64,000 bases of DNA from JASJAR01 sp038530285 (GTDB lineage: Bacteria; Pseudomonadota; Alphaproteobacteria; Rhodobacterales; Rhodobacteraceae), in NCBI GenBank assembly GCA_038530285.1, contig JBCBCY010000013.1, positions 1-64,000 of the forward strand, read 5' to 3'. The notes under the pieces were generated by a model, which was given only the letters and a program-made list of their open reading frames with translations, ran no database searches and was not told the DNA's origin. Positions 35,335 through 43,854 of this stretch are shown one piece after another. The translations under genes and the position numbers were made by a program. The first letter of the stretch is position 1; the number at the start of each line of letters is the position of its first letter.

Positions 35335-36768
35335 TTACCCCTGCCCCTTCACACGGCCTTGTCCAAGATTGCGCATCGCGGTGACGACACGTGACACCTG
35401 AGAGCCTTTTGATCCTTTCACCAACACCACATCGCCGGCATCCACAAGCGTATGGGCCTTGGCGGCCAAGGCGTCGGCCGTTTCCTCCCATGCGCCCCGC
35501 TTGTCGGTCGGCAATGCCTCCCACAAGGATTTCATGCGCGGGCCGACACAATCCACGCGGTCAATCTTTGCCATTGCGGGGTGGTCCGCCAAGGCCGCAT
35601 GCAGCGCGGCTTCTTCGGGGCCCAGTTCCAGCATATCCCCAAGGATCGCGATCCGGCGGCCTTTGGCGACCCGGCCCACATTGTCATGAGGTTCGGTCAG
35701 GGCCAGCACATCGAAGGCGGCCGCCATCGAGGCGGGATTGGCGTTGAACGCATCATCGATAAGCTTGGCCCACCAATCTTCCACCGGATCAAGTGCGAGC
35801 CGTTCGGCTGTGCCGCGTCCTGCAGGCGGGGCCCAGCCGCCAAGGCCCTGAATGGTGCGGGCCAAATCCGCCCCCATCGCCTGCGCGGCAGCCAAGACCG
35901 CCACACCGTTCAGGGCAAAATGCGCCCCCGGCGTGGCCAGTTTGAACAGCACCGATTGCCCGTCGATTTCTGCTTCGGCGACGGTTGTGCGTTCAGACGG
36001 ATGGATCTGGATCAGGCGAGCGCTGGCGGCCTTGGCTTCACCAAACGCGATGAACTCAGCCGCTTTTGAAGCATGTGCCGCAGCGTCCAGCAGATCGGCG
36101 GTCCCCACATCCGCGTTCCACAAGGCGGTGCCGCCTTTTTGCAGGCCTTCGAAGATCGCGCCTTTCTCGCGGGCGATCCCTGACAGATCATCGAAGGCTT
36201 CAAGATGGGCCGCCGCGATTGTGGTCACCATGGCGACATGGGGTTTTGCGAGCCTGGCCAGCGGGGCGATTTCGCCCGGTGCCGACATGCCAATCTCGAT
36301 CACAGCGAAATCCGTGTCCTGGGGCATTCGCGCCAGGGTTAGCGGCACGCCCCAATGGTTGTTGTAGCTGGCTTCGGCGGCATGGGTGCGCCCCTGGGGC
36401 GCCAACGCCGCGCGCAGCATTTCCTTGGTTGAGGTCTTGCCGACCGATCCGGTCACTGCGACGACCCGCGCCCGGGTCCGCTTGCGTGCCGCTTTGGCCA
36501 GGTCGCGCAACCCGCCCAGCACATCGGGGACTTTCAGCTGCTTGTCGTCGGGCACGCCGGGCATGTACCGGCTGACCAAAGCCGCCGCGGCGCCTTTCTT
36601 GATCGCCACATCTACAAAATCATGCCCGTCGCGCTGGTCGGTCAGGGCCACGAAAAGATCGCCAGGCTGGATCGTGCGGGTGTCAATCGACACGCCTGTG
36701 GCTTGCCAATCGCCCGTGGTCCCGCCGGTGGCGGCGGCGGCGTCGGTTGAGGTCCACAGCGGGGTCAT
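35335..36768 (-). CDS. murF: UDP-MurNAc-tripeptide--D-alanyl-D-alanine ligase MurF
   Basis: A 477-residue Mur ligase adding D-Ala-D-Ala. N-terminal substrate domain: G-V-S-I-D-T-R-T-I-Q-P-G-D-L-F-V-A; ATP site: G-S-V-G-K-T-S-T-K-E; then N-N-H-W-G-V-P-L-T-L-A and a C-terminal I-D-D-A-F-N-A-N-P-A-S. The start overlaps the murE stop by 4 nt. Confidence 0.97.
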   Translation of the reverse strand: MTPLWTSTDAAAATGGTTGDWQATGVSIDTRTIQPGDLFVALTDQRDGHDFVDVAIKKGAAAALVSRYMPGVPDDKQLKVPDVLGGLRDLAKAARKRTRARVVAVTGSVGKTSTKEMLRAALAPQGRTHAAEASYNNHWGVPLTLARMPQDTDFAVIEIGMSAPGEIAPLARLAKPHVAMVTTIAAAHLEAFDDLSGIAREKGAIFEGLQKGGTALWNADVGTADLLDAAAHASKAAEFIAFGEAKAASARLIQIHPSERTTVAEAEIDGQSVLFKLATPGAHFALNGVAVLAAAQAMGADLARTIQGLGGWAPPAGRGTAERLALDPVEDWWAKLIDDAFNANPASMAAAFDVLALTEPHDNVGRVAKGRRIAILGDMLELGPEEAALHAALADHPAMAKIDRVDCVGPRMKSLWEALPTDKRGAWEETADALAAKAHTLVDAGDVVLVKGSKGSQVSRVVTAMRNLGQGRVKGQG

Positions 36769-38267
36769 AGACTGCCCCCGTCCAATGCCGCGACCGACAC
36801 GCTGGCCTGTTCGGCATCATCAAACGGCAGGACATCATCGCCCACGATCTGGCCTGTCTCATGGCCCTTCCCGGCAATCAGCAGCGCATCACCCGGCCCC
36901 AGGGCATCGACACCGCGCAAAATCGCTTCGGCGCGGTCTGGAACCTCTGTCACGCGGGTGGGATCGGGGGGCATGGCTTGCAGAATTGCTGCACGGATCG
37001 CACCTGGATCTTCGGATCTGGGGTTATCATCTGTCACAAATGCAACATCCGCGCCCTCAGCCGCCGCCTGGCCCATCAGCGGGCGTTTGCCCCGGTCGCG
37101 GTCGCCGCCCGCGCCAAACACCACCGCAATCCGGCCCATGACATGGGGTCGCAATGCCGCCAGGGCCGTGCGGATCGCATCCGGTGTATGGGCATAATCG
37201 ACATAGACCGCAGCGCCATTGGCGCGGGTTGCGGCCAATTGCATCCGGCCCCGAACTGTGTGCAACCGCTCAAGGGCGGCAAAGACAGCCCCTGGATCAT
37301 CGCCGCAGGCAATCGCCAAACCGGCTGCGGCCAGCGCATTATGCGCCTGAAAGTCCCCCAACAGCGCCATGCGCACCTGACGGGGTTTACCGGCCCATTC
37401 AAAGCGCAACGTTTGGCCGGTGGGCTCGAAGCTCTGGCGCATCAATCGCAGCGCGGCCCCCTCAGCGGTGCCAACCGTCAGCACGTCCTGGCCCCTGTTT
37501 TCGGCCATTTGCACAAGGCGCGGCCCGGCGGGATCATCGATGTTGATCACAGCCGTGCCATCTTCGGACAAGACCCGATCGAAAAGCGCCGCCTTGGCCT
37601 GAAAATACTCTTCGAAACTGGCGTGATAATCGAGGTGGTCTTGCGTGATATTTGTAAACGCCGCCGCTTTCAGCCCGACCCCGTCAAGCCGGCGTTGCGC
37701 CAGCCCGTGCGAGGACGCTTCCATCGCGGCATGGCTCACGCCTTCTGCGGCAACCTCAGCCAGGGTCCGGTGCAGGGTGATCGGCTCGGGTGTGGTATGG
37801 GCAAGCGGCTTTGACAGCGCCCCTTCCACGCCAGTGGTCCCGAGATTGACCGCTGAATGGCCCAGGGTTTCCCAAATCTGGCGGGTGAAGCTCGCGACGC
37901 TGGTTTTGCCGTTGGTGCCCGTGACCGCGACCATTGTTGGCGGCTGGGCGGAAAACCAAAGCGCGGCGGCAAAAGCCAGTGCCTGGCGCGGGTCTTCGGC
38001 CACGACAAGCGCGGCCTGACCTCCATCGAGGTCTGCCTTTGCCAGTTTCGCGCCGGCCCGGTCCGTCAGGATCGCGGCGGCCCCCATCCGCAGCGCATAA
38101 GGAATAAATTCGGCCCCATGCATGTTCGTGCCGGGCAAGGCGGCAAATAGCCCGCCCTTTGTCACGTCGCGGCTGTCCACGGCCAGCCCGGTGACGCGGA
38201 CCGATCCCATGCCCGCCGCAGCGAGCCCGAGATCGGCCAAAGATTTGGTGCCTGCTCGCTCGGCCAT
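36765..38267 (-). CDS. murE: UDP-MurNAc-L-Ala-D-Glu--meso-diaminopimelate ligase MurE
   Basis: A 500-residue Mur ligase. ATP site: G-T-N-G-K-T-S-V; N-terminal domain: D-S-R-D-V-T-K-G-G-L-F-A-A. The C-terminal D-N-P-R-S-E-D-P motif is the meso-diaminopimelate specificity loop, so the cell wall is of the standard Gram-negative type. H-T-P-D-A-I is the usual segment in the C-terminal domain. It begins 11 nt after the ftsI stop. Confidence 0.97.
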   Translation of the reverse strand: MAERAGTKSLADLGLAAAGMGSVRVTGLAVDSRDVTKGGLFAALPGTNMHGAEFIPYALRMGAAAILTDRAGAKLAKADLDGGQAALVVAEDPRQALAFAAALWFSAQPPTMVAVTGTNGKTSVASFTRQIWETLGHSAVNLGTTGVEGALSKPLAHTTPEPITLHRTLAEVAAEGVSHAAMEASSHGLAQRRLDGVGLKAAAFTNITQDHLDYHASFEEYFQAKAALFDRVLSEDGTAVINIDDPAGPRLVQMAENRGQDVLTVGTAEGAALRLMRQSFEPTGQTLRFEWAGKPRQVRMALLGDFQAHNALAAAGLAIACGDDPGAVFAALERLHTVRGRMQLAATRANGAAVYVDYAHTPDAIRTALAALRPHVMGRIAVVFGAGGDRDRGKRPLMGQAAAEGADVAFVTDDNPRSEDPGAIRAAILQAMPPDPTRVTEVPDRAEAILRGVDALGPGDALLIAGKGHETGQIVGDDVLPFDDAEQASVSVAALDGGSL

Positions 38268-38278
38268 CTGTGTTCGCC

Positions 38279-40051
38279 TTAGTTTGCGGCGAGTGTTACC
38301 CCAACCCGGCCACCCTCTTCAATCTCTGGGGCCAATCCCAGCAAGGGGGCCGCGCGGCGAATGATCTCAGCGGCCACGGGCACGGCCGTCCAGCCTGCGG
38401 TGCGGCGTGGTTCCTCGCCGCTGGTTTCTTCGGGTTCATCGAGTGTGACGACCAGCACATACTTTGGGTCTTTGGCCGGAAAGATGCTGGCAAATGTCGC
38501 GATCACCTTGTCGTCGTAATACCCGCCGGTCGGGTCGGGCTTGTCGGCCGTTCCCGTCTTACCGCCCACGCCGTAACCGGGCACTTCGCCAAAGCTTGCC
38601 GTGCCCCGCACCACGACCTGGCGCAGAAAATCGCGCATAACCCGGCTGGTCTGTTCGGATATGATCCGTTCGCCCGGCACGTAAGCGTCGCGTTGCACCA
38701 GCGTCGGGGTCACTTTGGTGCCGCCACCGGCGATCGTGGCATAGGCCGCTGCCAAATGCATCGGGCTGGCCGACAAGCCGTGGCCATAGCTGACGGTCAT
38801 TGTCACGATTTCCGACCAGCGTTTCGGCAACAGGGGATCGGCCAGTTGGGCTTCGGGCATCTGCAGGGTGGTGGTTTCGAAAAAGCCAAGCGATTTCAGG
38901 AAGTTTTGCTGGCGGTCGGCGCCAATCATCATCGCCATCCGCGCCGTCCCGATGTTTGAAGATTTCACGATCACATCTTCCACCGACAATTCATCGCCAT
39001 AGTCGCGGAAATCGCGGATCGTGTGGCGGCCCCACTTCATCGGCCCATCGGTGTCAAGCATCGTTGCGGGGTTCACCAAGCGCTCTTCAATCGCCTGTGC
39101 GGCGGTGAAAATCTTGAATGTCGACCCCAGTTCATAAACGCCCTGGACCGCATGATTGAACAGAGGCGATCGTTCGCCCTTGGGCCCCGTGGTCGGCCGA
39201 TTGTTGGGGTCAAAATCCGGCAAGCTGACGAGCGAGACAACCTCGCCGGTCTTGATGTCCATCAACACCGCAGACGCCGCCTTGGCGTTCATCAGACGCA
39301 TGCCGCCGGCCAGCACCCGTTCCACCGCCGCCTGCACGGTCAGATCAAGGGTCAGGCGCAAGGGCTCGCGCGCGCGTCCGGGATCGCGCAGGGTCGCATC
39401 GAATGCCTTTTCAACGCCTGCGCGCCCTACAACTTCGGCAGACCGCACGCCCTCGCGGCCAAACTTGGCCCCGCCCAGCACATGAGACGCGAGCCGCCCG
39501 TTGGGATAAAGGCGCATCTCACGGGGGCCAAACAAAAGCCCCGGGTCGCCGATATCATGCACGGCTTGCTGCTGTTCTGGGCTGATCCGCCGTTTGATCC
39601 ACAGAAACTTCCGCGGCCCGGTGAAATCAGCCAGAAGCTTTTCTTCGTCCAGATCAGGGAAAATCTTTACCAATTCGGCCGCTGCCTTGGCCTTGTCGAA
39701 CATCAAGGGCGGCTGGGCATAAAGGCTATGGGTCGTCAGGTTCGTCGCCAATATGCGGCCTTTGCGGTCGACAATATCGGCCCGGGCGGCCAGGATTTTC
39801 GCCGTTGAGGCCGCCGCGCGCGGCTCGACAGGTTCAGACCCCGCCAAAGCGCCCATCTTCAGGCCAATCACACCGAAGCCAGCTAGAAAAAACACCGCCA
39901 GAACCAAAAGCCGCCCCTCGGCCTGGGCGCGTTGGCGATCACGCTCGCGTTCGTTGCGCAGGGCGAGGTTTTCAGCTTCGATCTTGTCGGGGTTTTCGCC
40001 CTTGGCGCGCGCTTGAAGGATACGCGCCAGCGGTCTGAGGGGGGTGCGCAT
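38279..40051 (-). CDS. ftsI: Division-specific transpeptidase FtsI (PBP3)
   Basis: A 590-residue class B penicillin-binding protein. I use the ATG at 40051, which shares its A with the ftsL stop (TGATG); a GTG one codon upstream is possible. The N-terminal cytoplasmic tail is basic, with one TM helix at about 46-66. The transpeptidase domain has the active-site Ser in G-S-T-F-K, the S-S-N motif in K-S-S-N-I-G, and K-T-G-T. It works with FtsW in septal wall synthesis. Confidence 0.97.
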   Translation of the reverse strand: MRTPLRPLARILQARAKGENPDKIEAENLALRNERERDRQRAQAEGRLLVLAVFFLAGFGVIGLKMGALAGSEPVEPRAAASTAKILAARADIVDRKGRILATNLTTHSLYAQPPLMFDKAKAAAELVKIFPDLDEEKLLADFTGPRKFLWIKRRISPEQQQAVHDIGDPGLLFGPREMRLYPNGRLASHVLGGAKFGREGVRSAEVVGRAGVEKAFDATLRDPGRAREPLRLTLDLTVQAAVERVLAGGMRLMNAKAASAVLMDIKTGEVVSLVSLPDFDPNNRPTTGPKGERSPLFNHAVQGVYELGSTFKIFTAAQAIEERLVNPATMLDTDGPMKWGRHTIRDFRDYGDELSVEDVIVKSSNIGTARMAMMIGADRQQNFLKSLGFFETTTLQMPEAQLADPLLPKRWSEIVTMTVSYGHGLSASPMHLAAAYATIAGGGTKVTPTLVQRDAYVPGERIISEQTSRVMRDFLRQVVVRGTASFGEVPGYGVGGKTGTADKPDPTGGYYDDKVIATFASIFPAKDPKYVLVVTLDEPEETSGEEPRRTAGWTAVPVAAEIIRRAAPLLGLAPEIEEGGRVGVTLAAN

Positions 40052-40404
40052 CACTGGGCGGCCTCCTCTTGCAACGCCCCTGCGACGTCCCAGGCCCGGG
40101 TCACGGGAAGCTGTTCGGGGGCTGGACGGCTGATCTGGTCGATCCGGCCAAAGTGATCGGGGCGCAGGGGCAATAGCCCGAGACGGTCGAAGTTCATATC
40201 CGCCAGTTCGCGCAGGCGTTCTGGCCGGTTAAGGTAAGACCATTCGGCGTTGAGCACCGCGAGCGTCTGGCGCAAATCGCCGATTTCCACAGACAGGCGT
40301 TCAACTTCACGCAAGGACGCCTGGGTGCGGTAGTTTTCCTGGTAGGCCCAGATGGCCAACCCCATAACCCCCAACAGAGAGGTGATGTAAAATAACGCTC
40401 TCAC
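40051..40404 (-). CDS. ftsL: Cell division protein FtsL
   Basis: A 117-residue bitopic protein with an N-terminal TM helix (Y-I-T-S-L-L-G-V-M-G-L-A-I-W-A-Y) and a periplasmic leucine-zipper-like coiled coil (L-R-E-V-E-R-L-S-V-E-I-G-D-L-R-Q-T-L). Sequence conservation of the family is low; size, topology and the position between rsmH and ftsI make the call. It overlaps rsmH by 4 nt. Confidence 0.9.
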   Translation of the reverse strand: MRALFYITSLLGVMGLAIWAYQENYRTQASLREVERLSVEIGDLRQTLAVLNAEWSYLNRPERLRELADMNFDRLGLLPLRPDHFGRIDQISRPAPEQLPVTRAWDVAGALQEEAAQ

Positions 40405-41405
40405 CGCGTATCTCCCTGAGAAATAACAATTTTTGGCAAACCAAGCTGCGTGCGATCGACCGGACCGGCGGGCCTGTCGGTGCGCCGGGCCACCCGCAGC
40501 CGGGCCGAGCGGGCGCGCGGGTTTGCGGCCAATTCGCTTGCGTCCGCGCCTGCGGGTTTGCCCACGGCTTTGAACCTTGGCGCGTCTTCCACCGCCTCGG
40601 GCGCATAACGGTTGGCCCGGCCAAACCCGCCCGAGCGGGCCTGGATGAAGCGTTTGACCACCCGGTCTTCCAGCGAATGAAAGGTCACGACGGCCAGCAA
40701 ACCACCGGGCTGAAGCGCGCGCTCAGCCGCTTCCAATCCAGCGACAAGGGCGCCAAACTCGTCGTTCACCGCGATGCGGATCGCCTGAAAGCTGCGTGTT
40801 GCGGGATGCGACTGACCGGGCTTTGCACGCGGCAGGCAGGATCCCACGATGTCGGCCAGTTTCGCAGTCGTCTTGATCGGTGCAGCGGCCCGCGCTGCGA
40901 CAATGGCCTTGGCGATCCGGCGCGACGCACGCTCTTCGCCGTAGTGATAAAGAACATCCGCAAGCTCTTGTTCGGGCGCGGAATTCACCAGATCAGCCGC
41001 AGTGGGGCCAGACTGGCTCATGCGCATGTCCAACGGTCCATCGCCCATGAAGGAAAACCCGCGCGCGCGGTCATCCAACTGCATCGAGGACAGCCCGAGA
41101 TCAAGCGTCACCCCGTCCACAGGACCTTCCACCAGCCGGTCCAGATCTGCGAAATTGCCGGCCGCACCCTGAAACCGCGCGCCGTAGACGGCCGCCCAAT
41201 CCTTGGCCATGTCCAGCGCCAGCGGGTCGCGGTCGATGCCCGTAACCCGGCCCGCGCCGGCGTCCAACAGCCCGCGCGCGTAACCGCCTGCCCCCAGCGT
41301 GCCATCGACCCAATGGCCCGACACCGGGGCAACCGCGCGCAACAGCGGGCCAAGCAAAACGGGGATATGAGGCGCGTCGTCGGTCAACACCGCCGCCGCT
41401 GCCAT
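40401..41405 (-). CDS. rsmH: 16S rRNA m4C1402 methyltransferase RsmH (MraW)
   Basis: A 334-residue SAM-dependent methyltransferase for C1402 of 16S rRNA. I choose the ATG at 41405 (M-A-A-A-A-V-L-T-D), whose A is shared with the mraZ stop; the frame is open 41 codons further but only through mraZ. Motifs: H-I-P-V-L-L, V-D-G-T-L-G-A-G-G-Y (SAM loop), G-I-D-R-D-P-L-A, L-D-L-G-L-S-S-M-Q-L-D and F-H-S-L-E-D-R-V-V-K. Confidence 0.97.
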   Translation of the reverse strand: MAAAAVLTDDAPHIPVLLGPLLRAVAPVSGHWVDGTLGAGGYARGLLDAGAGRVTGIDRDPLALDMAKDWAAVYGARFQGAAGNFADLDRLVEGPVDGVTLDLGLSSMQLDDRARGFSFMGDGPLDMRMSQSGPTAADLVNSAPEQELADVLYHYGEERASRRIAKAIVAARAAAPIKTTAKLADIVGSCLPRAKPGQSHPATRSFQAIRIAVNDEFGALVAGLEAAERALQPGGLLAVVTFHSLEDRVVKRFIQARSGGFGRANRYAPEAVEDAPRFKAVGKPAGADASELAANPRARSARLRVARRTDRPAGPVDRTQLGLPKIVISQGDTR

Positions 41406-41923
41406 CACTGCACACCAGTCCGGCGCGATTTCGCCAAGAGAGACAAGGGGTTGAACCCTTCGCCCTGTTCGGCGAGCCAGGCCTGCCGACGTGCCTTTTT
41501 GACTTTCTGGTAGGTGTCCGGGTGCCACATCTGGAAGGTTCGTCCGGTCGCGATCATGAACACTTCTTCGCCAGCGTCGACGCCCAGTTTTTCGCGCAAT
41601 TTCTGGGGCAGGACGATCCGGCCGGTGGTATCAATAGTGGTCGACAGGGATTGGCCATTGAACAATTCAACGAGCATTTCGTGCTCGACCGACCCGAAGT
41701 CCATCTCTTCGATCATCGCGTCGACCTCATTGGCCGCATCGACGGTGTAGCATTCCAGGTAAGGCTGGGTCTCATCGCCAAAAACGATAATCACTTCAGG
41801 TTCGGTCTTGGGCTGCCAGTCGGGGTCGCCGGCTTCGAGGACACGGCGAAACGGGGCTGGAATTGACATCCGCCCCTTACCGTCGACCTTTTGGTCGAAT
41901 TGGCCTCTGAACCTCCGAACCAA
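41405..41923 (-). CDS. mraZ: Transcriptional regulator MraZ
   Basis: A 172-residue AbrB-like DNA-binding protein that heads the dcw cluster and in other bacteria represses it. It contains two MraZ domains: D-G-K-G-R-M-S-I-P-A-P-F-R near residue 15 and D-T-T-G-R-I-V-L-P-Q-K-L near residue 98. The start appears to be TTG at 41923 (M-V-R-R-F-R-G), with a GGGGAC sequence just upstream; a weak start would keep expression low. At 172 residues it is longer than the E. coli protein because of a longer inter-domain segment and C-terminal tail. It lies about 105 nt downstream of a strong leader terminator. Confidence 0.94.
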   Translation of the reverse strand: MVRRFRGQFDQKVDGKGRMSIPAPFRRVLEAGDPDWQPKTEPEVIIVFGDETQPYLECYTVDAANEVDAMIEEMDFGSVEHEMLVELFNGQSLSTTIDTTGRIVLPQKLREKLGVDAGEEVFMIATGRTFQMWHPDTYQKVKKARRQAWLAEQGEGFNPLSLLAKSRRTGVQ

Positions 41924-42027
41924 GTCCCCGCGGTCCCTTCATCTGCCCCCAAGTCCTGCGCCAGCTGCCTGCCATGCGCTTTGCATCGTTTTGCCGTCGC
42001 CCGTTTCAGACCCCGGCTTTGAAAGTG

Positions 42028-42067
42028 AAAACGGCGGATTGAGCTGCTGCCGTTGCTCAATCCGCCG
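42028..42067 (-). terminator. Intrinsic terminator/attenuator in the mraZ leader
   Basis: A perfect 13-bp stem (arms 42032-42044 and 42055-42067, half-site CGGCGGATTGAGC on the minus strand) with a 10-nt loop is followed directly on the minus strand by TTTT and, after CAC, TTT. It lies 105 nt before the mraZ start, so some transcription from the upstream promoter must read through it to reach the dcw genes. The plus strand has no T-tract, so it acts on the minus strand. Confidence 0.85.
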
Positions 42068-42226
42068 CCCTCGTCCCGTTTCCGGGTAGGTCCGACTGCG
42101 CGCGCCACCTGGGGGGATGTCTGCTCGCCCGCGCGCCGGATCTCATCGTTCACGGAATGTGGGTGCCTGTAGAAACCTGCCTTAAGTGGTTTTGGGGTCT
42201 TGGTGCCCCCTGCCTCACTTCCGATG
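42028..42226 (-). ncRNA. UpsM-like leader small RNA upstream of mraZ
   Basis: A promoter-like TTGATA-N17-TATCCC at 42261-42233 and the 13-bp terminator ending at about 42028 delimit a transcript of about 200 nt with no plausible ORF. In Rhodobacter sphaeroides the dcw cluster is preceded by an unusually long leader that gives rise to the small RNA UpsM by premature termination; position, length and terminator here agree with that. Primary-sequence homology cannot be checked by me. It should couple the level of dcw mRNA to termination efficiency, and the released RNA may act elsewhere. Confidence 0.72.
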
Positions 42227-42232
42227 ACAAAA

Positions 42233-42261
42233 GGGATAGCTTGGGAAACCGTGGTTATCAA
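42233..42261 (-). promoter_or_regulatory. Predicted promoter of the mraZ leader/dcw cluster
   Basis: On the minus strand, TTGATA (42261-42256), a 17-nt spacer and TATCCC (42238-42233) form a good housekeeping-like promoter. Transcription would start near 42226, about 300 nt before mraZ. The -35 lies inside the TGGG-box array. Confidence 0.55.
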
Positions 42262-42295
42262 GGGAAAATGTGGGATTACGTGTGCTTGACTGGGT
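42242..42295 (+). promoter_or_regulatory. Array of TGGG-type boxes at about 10-nt spacing (candidate MraZ operator)
   Basis: On the plus strand, units begin at 42242 (TGGGA), 42252 (TGGTT), 42261 (AGGGA), 42271 (TGGGA), 42281 (TGTGC) and 42291 (TGGGT). MraZ of E. coli binds direct TGGGN repeats with 5-nt spacers before its own gene. The array covers the -35 of the predicted promoter and extends upstream. Its orientation is opposite to mraZ transcription and three units deviate, so the assignment is inferred. Confidence 0.5.
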
Positions 42296-42460
42296 TTTGA
42301 ACACTTCCTGCAGGCGCGACTCTGAACGGGATGCGCGCCCCAAACACAATATGTTGACAAAGAGGCCAAAAAGCCTGCCACATGTGGTTAAGATGCTGCC
42401 CAATTCGACGGGCCCACCAATTCCCAAGAAAATTTGCGATTTTTGGCCCCGAAGGCCCGT

Positions 42461-42482
42461 TTTCAGCCCGTTTGGGCTGAAA
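42461..42482 (-). terminator. Hairpin downstream of the Mrp gene
   Basis: A perfect 9-bp stem TTTCAGCCC / GGGCTGAAA with a 4-nt loop lies about 78 nt past the mrp stop on the minus strand. No T-run follows directly; a second GC-rich GGCC/GGCC element then AAAAA comes next. It is placed to end mrp transcription before the dcw promoter. Confidence 0.45.
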
Positions 42483-42559
42483 TTCAGCGGTCAGACCGGG
42501 GTCATTCCGCGCTTGATTCGTGCCTGACCATCAATTCCCAGTAGGTGCCTTTGGGGGTG

Positions 42560-43633
42560 TCAGGCCATGCCTCCGCCCACCAGACGCCGCGCCAGATGGC
42601 CGTAAGAGTCAGCCACCTGACTGTCGCCCAGGGCAATCGGCGTGCCCGCATCGCCAGCAAGGCGCACATCGAGGTGCAACGGAATTTGACCCAGAAGTGG
42701 TACGCCAAGACGATCCGCCTCCGCGCGCACCCCGCCTTCCCCGAAGATATGTTCTTCATGGCCGCATTTGGGGCAGATATAGCCCGACATATTCTCGATC
42801 AGCCCCAAAATCGGGGTGTTGAGCGTCTGGAACATGTCGATCGCCTTGCGCGCGTCCAGAAGGGCGACGTCCTGGGGGGTTGAGACGACAATTGCGCCGG
42901 TGACTTCGGACTTTTGGCACAAAGTCAGCGCCACATCGCCGGTCCCGGGCGGCAGATCGACCAAAAGAACATCCAACGCGCCCCATTCCACCTGGGTCAG
43001 CATCTGTTGCAGGGCGCCCATCAGCATGGGCCCACGCCAGACCACGGCCTTGTCTTCGGCCAGCATGAAGCCGATCGACATGAGCGTCACGCCATGGGAC
43101 TGCAGCGGAATGATGGTTTTACCATCCGGGCTTGCGGGGCGTTTGTTCACCCCCATCATGCGCGGCTGGGACGGCCCATAGACATCCGCGTCCAAAAGCC
43201 CGACCTTGCGGCCCTCTTTGGCCAGCGCCACCGCAAGGTTCGACGATACGGTTGATTTGCCCACCCCGCCCTTGCCCGAGCCAATCGCCAGGATCCGGTC
43301 GATCTGGCCAACTTTCGAGGGGCCTGCAGGTTCCGCCGTGGGGTGACGGCCGATTTTGAGGTTGGGCGGGGCCGCTGCGGGCTTGGCCGCGGGGGCGGTC
43401 AAAACGGCCGTTACGCGGGCCACACCGTCCAGCGCGGCGACGGCGGCTTCTGCAGCCGTGCGCGCAGGCTCCAGCGCTCGGGCCGCGTCCGCATCGGCGG
43501 CTTCAATCACAAAACGCACCGAATCGTCATTGATTTCCAGGGCACGCACCAGATCGCGCGAGACGATGTCGCGCCCATCGCCGCTGTCGACGGTGCGCAG
43601 CCTGTCAAGGATATCGTTGCGTGAAACAGACAT
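42560..43633 (-). CDS. Mrp/ApbC family Fe-S cluster carrier ATPase
   Basis: A 357-residue protein from the ATG at 43633 (M-S-V-S-R-N-D-I-L); the frame opens 13 codons earlier. An N-terminal MIP18/DUF59-like domain (about 1-90) is followed by an Ala/Pro linker and the deviant Walker A G-K-G-G-V-G-K-S. The C-terminal C-P-K-C pair (Y-I-C-P-K-C-G-H) binds a [4Fe-4S] cluster at the dimer interface for transfer to apoproteins. D-L-P-P-G-T-G-D is the family switch motif. Confidence 0.95.
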   Translation of the reverse strand: MSVSRNDILDRLRTVDSGDGRDIVSRDLVRALEINDDSVRFVIEAADADAARALEPARTAAEAAVAALDGVARVTAVLTAPAAKPAAAPPNLKIGRHPTAEPAGPSKVGQIDRILAIGSGKGGVGKSTVSSNLAVALAKEGRKVGLLDADVYGPSQPRMMGVNKRPASPDGKTIIPLQSHGVTLMSIGFMLAEDKAVVWRGPMLMGALQQMLTQVEWGALDVLLVDLPPGTGDVALTLCQKSEVTGAIVVSTPQDVALLDARKAIDMFQTLNTPILGLIENMSGYICPKCGHEEHIFGEGGVRAEADRLGVPLLGQIPLHLDVRLAGDAGTPIALGDSQVADSYGHLARRLVGGGMA

Positions 43634-43707
43634 GTTGATCCCGATTTGCCGCGAACTTGTGCAGTGCTGCATCTAAGTGCTGCGCCCCGCAAGCCCAATG
43701 ACGTATA

Positions 43708-43736
43708 TTTAGACGTTAACTGAATATGGACCACAA
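43708..43736 (-). promoter_or_regulatory. Predicted promoter of the Mrp gene
   Basis: On the minus strand, TTGTGG (43736-43731), 17-nt spacer, TCTAAA (43713-43708). A start near 43701 would give a 68-nt leader to the mrp ATG at 43633. Divergent to the small RNA on the plus strand. Confidence 0.35.
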
Positions 43737-43854
43737 ATAATCAATCTCTGTCATGCACTTGCTGCATAGCAGCATTGCAAAGGCTGGGGTTTTTGCGCCC
43801 GCAGCAAAGCCCTATTCTTGTCTCAACCGGGGCGATCATCGACCCGAACAAGTT

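Noticed and set aside
41924..42560. RNase P RNA gene upstream of mraZ
   Set aside because: I looked for the conserved GAGGAAAGTCCGGGC-type core on both strands and it is absent; promoter, length and terminator fit an UpsM-like leader instead.
42502..42759. 85-codon minus-strand frame at the end of the Mrp gene
   Set aside because: It overlaps the 3' part of mrp in another frame and lacks protein-like features.
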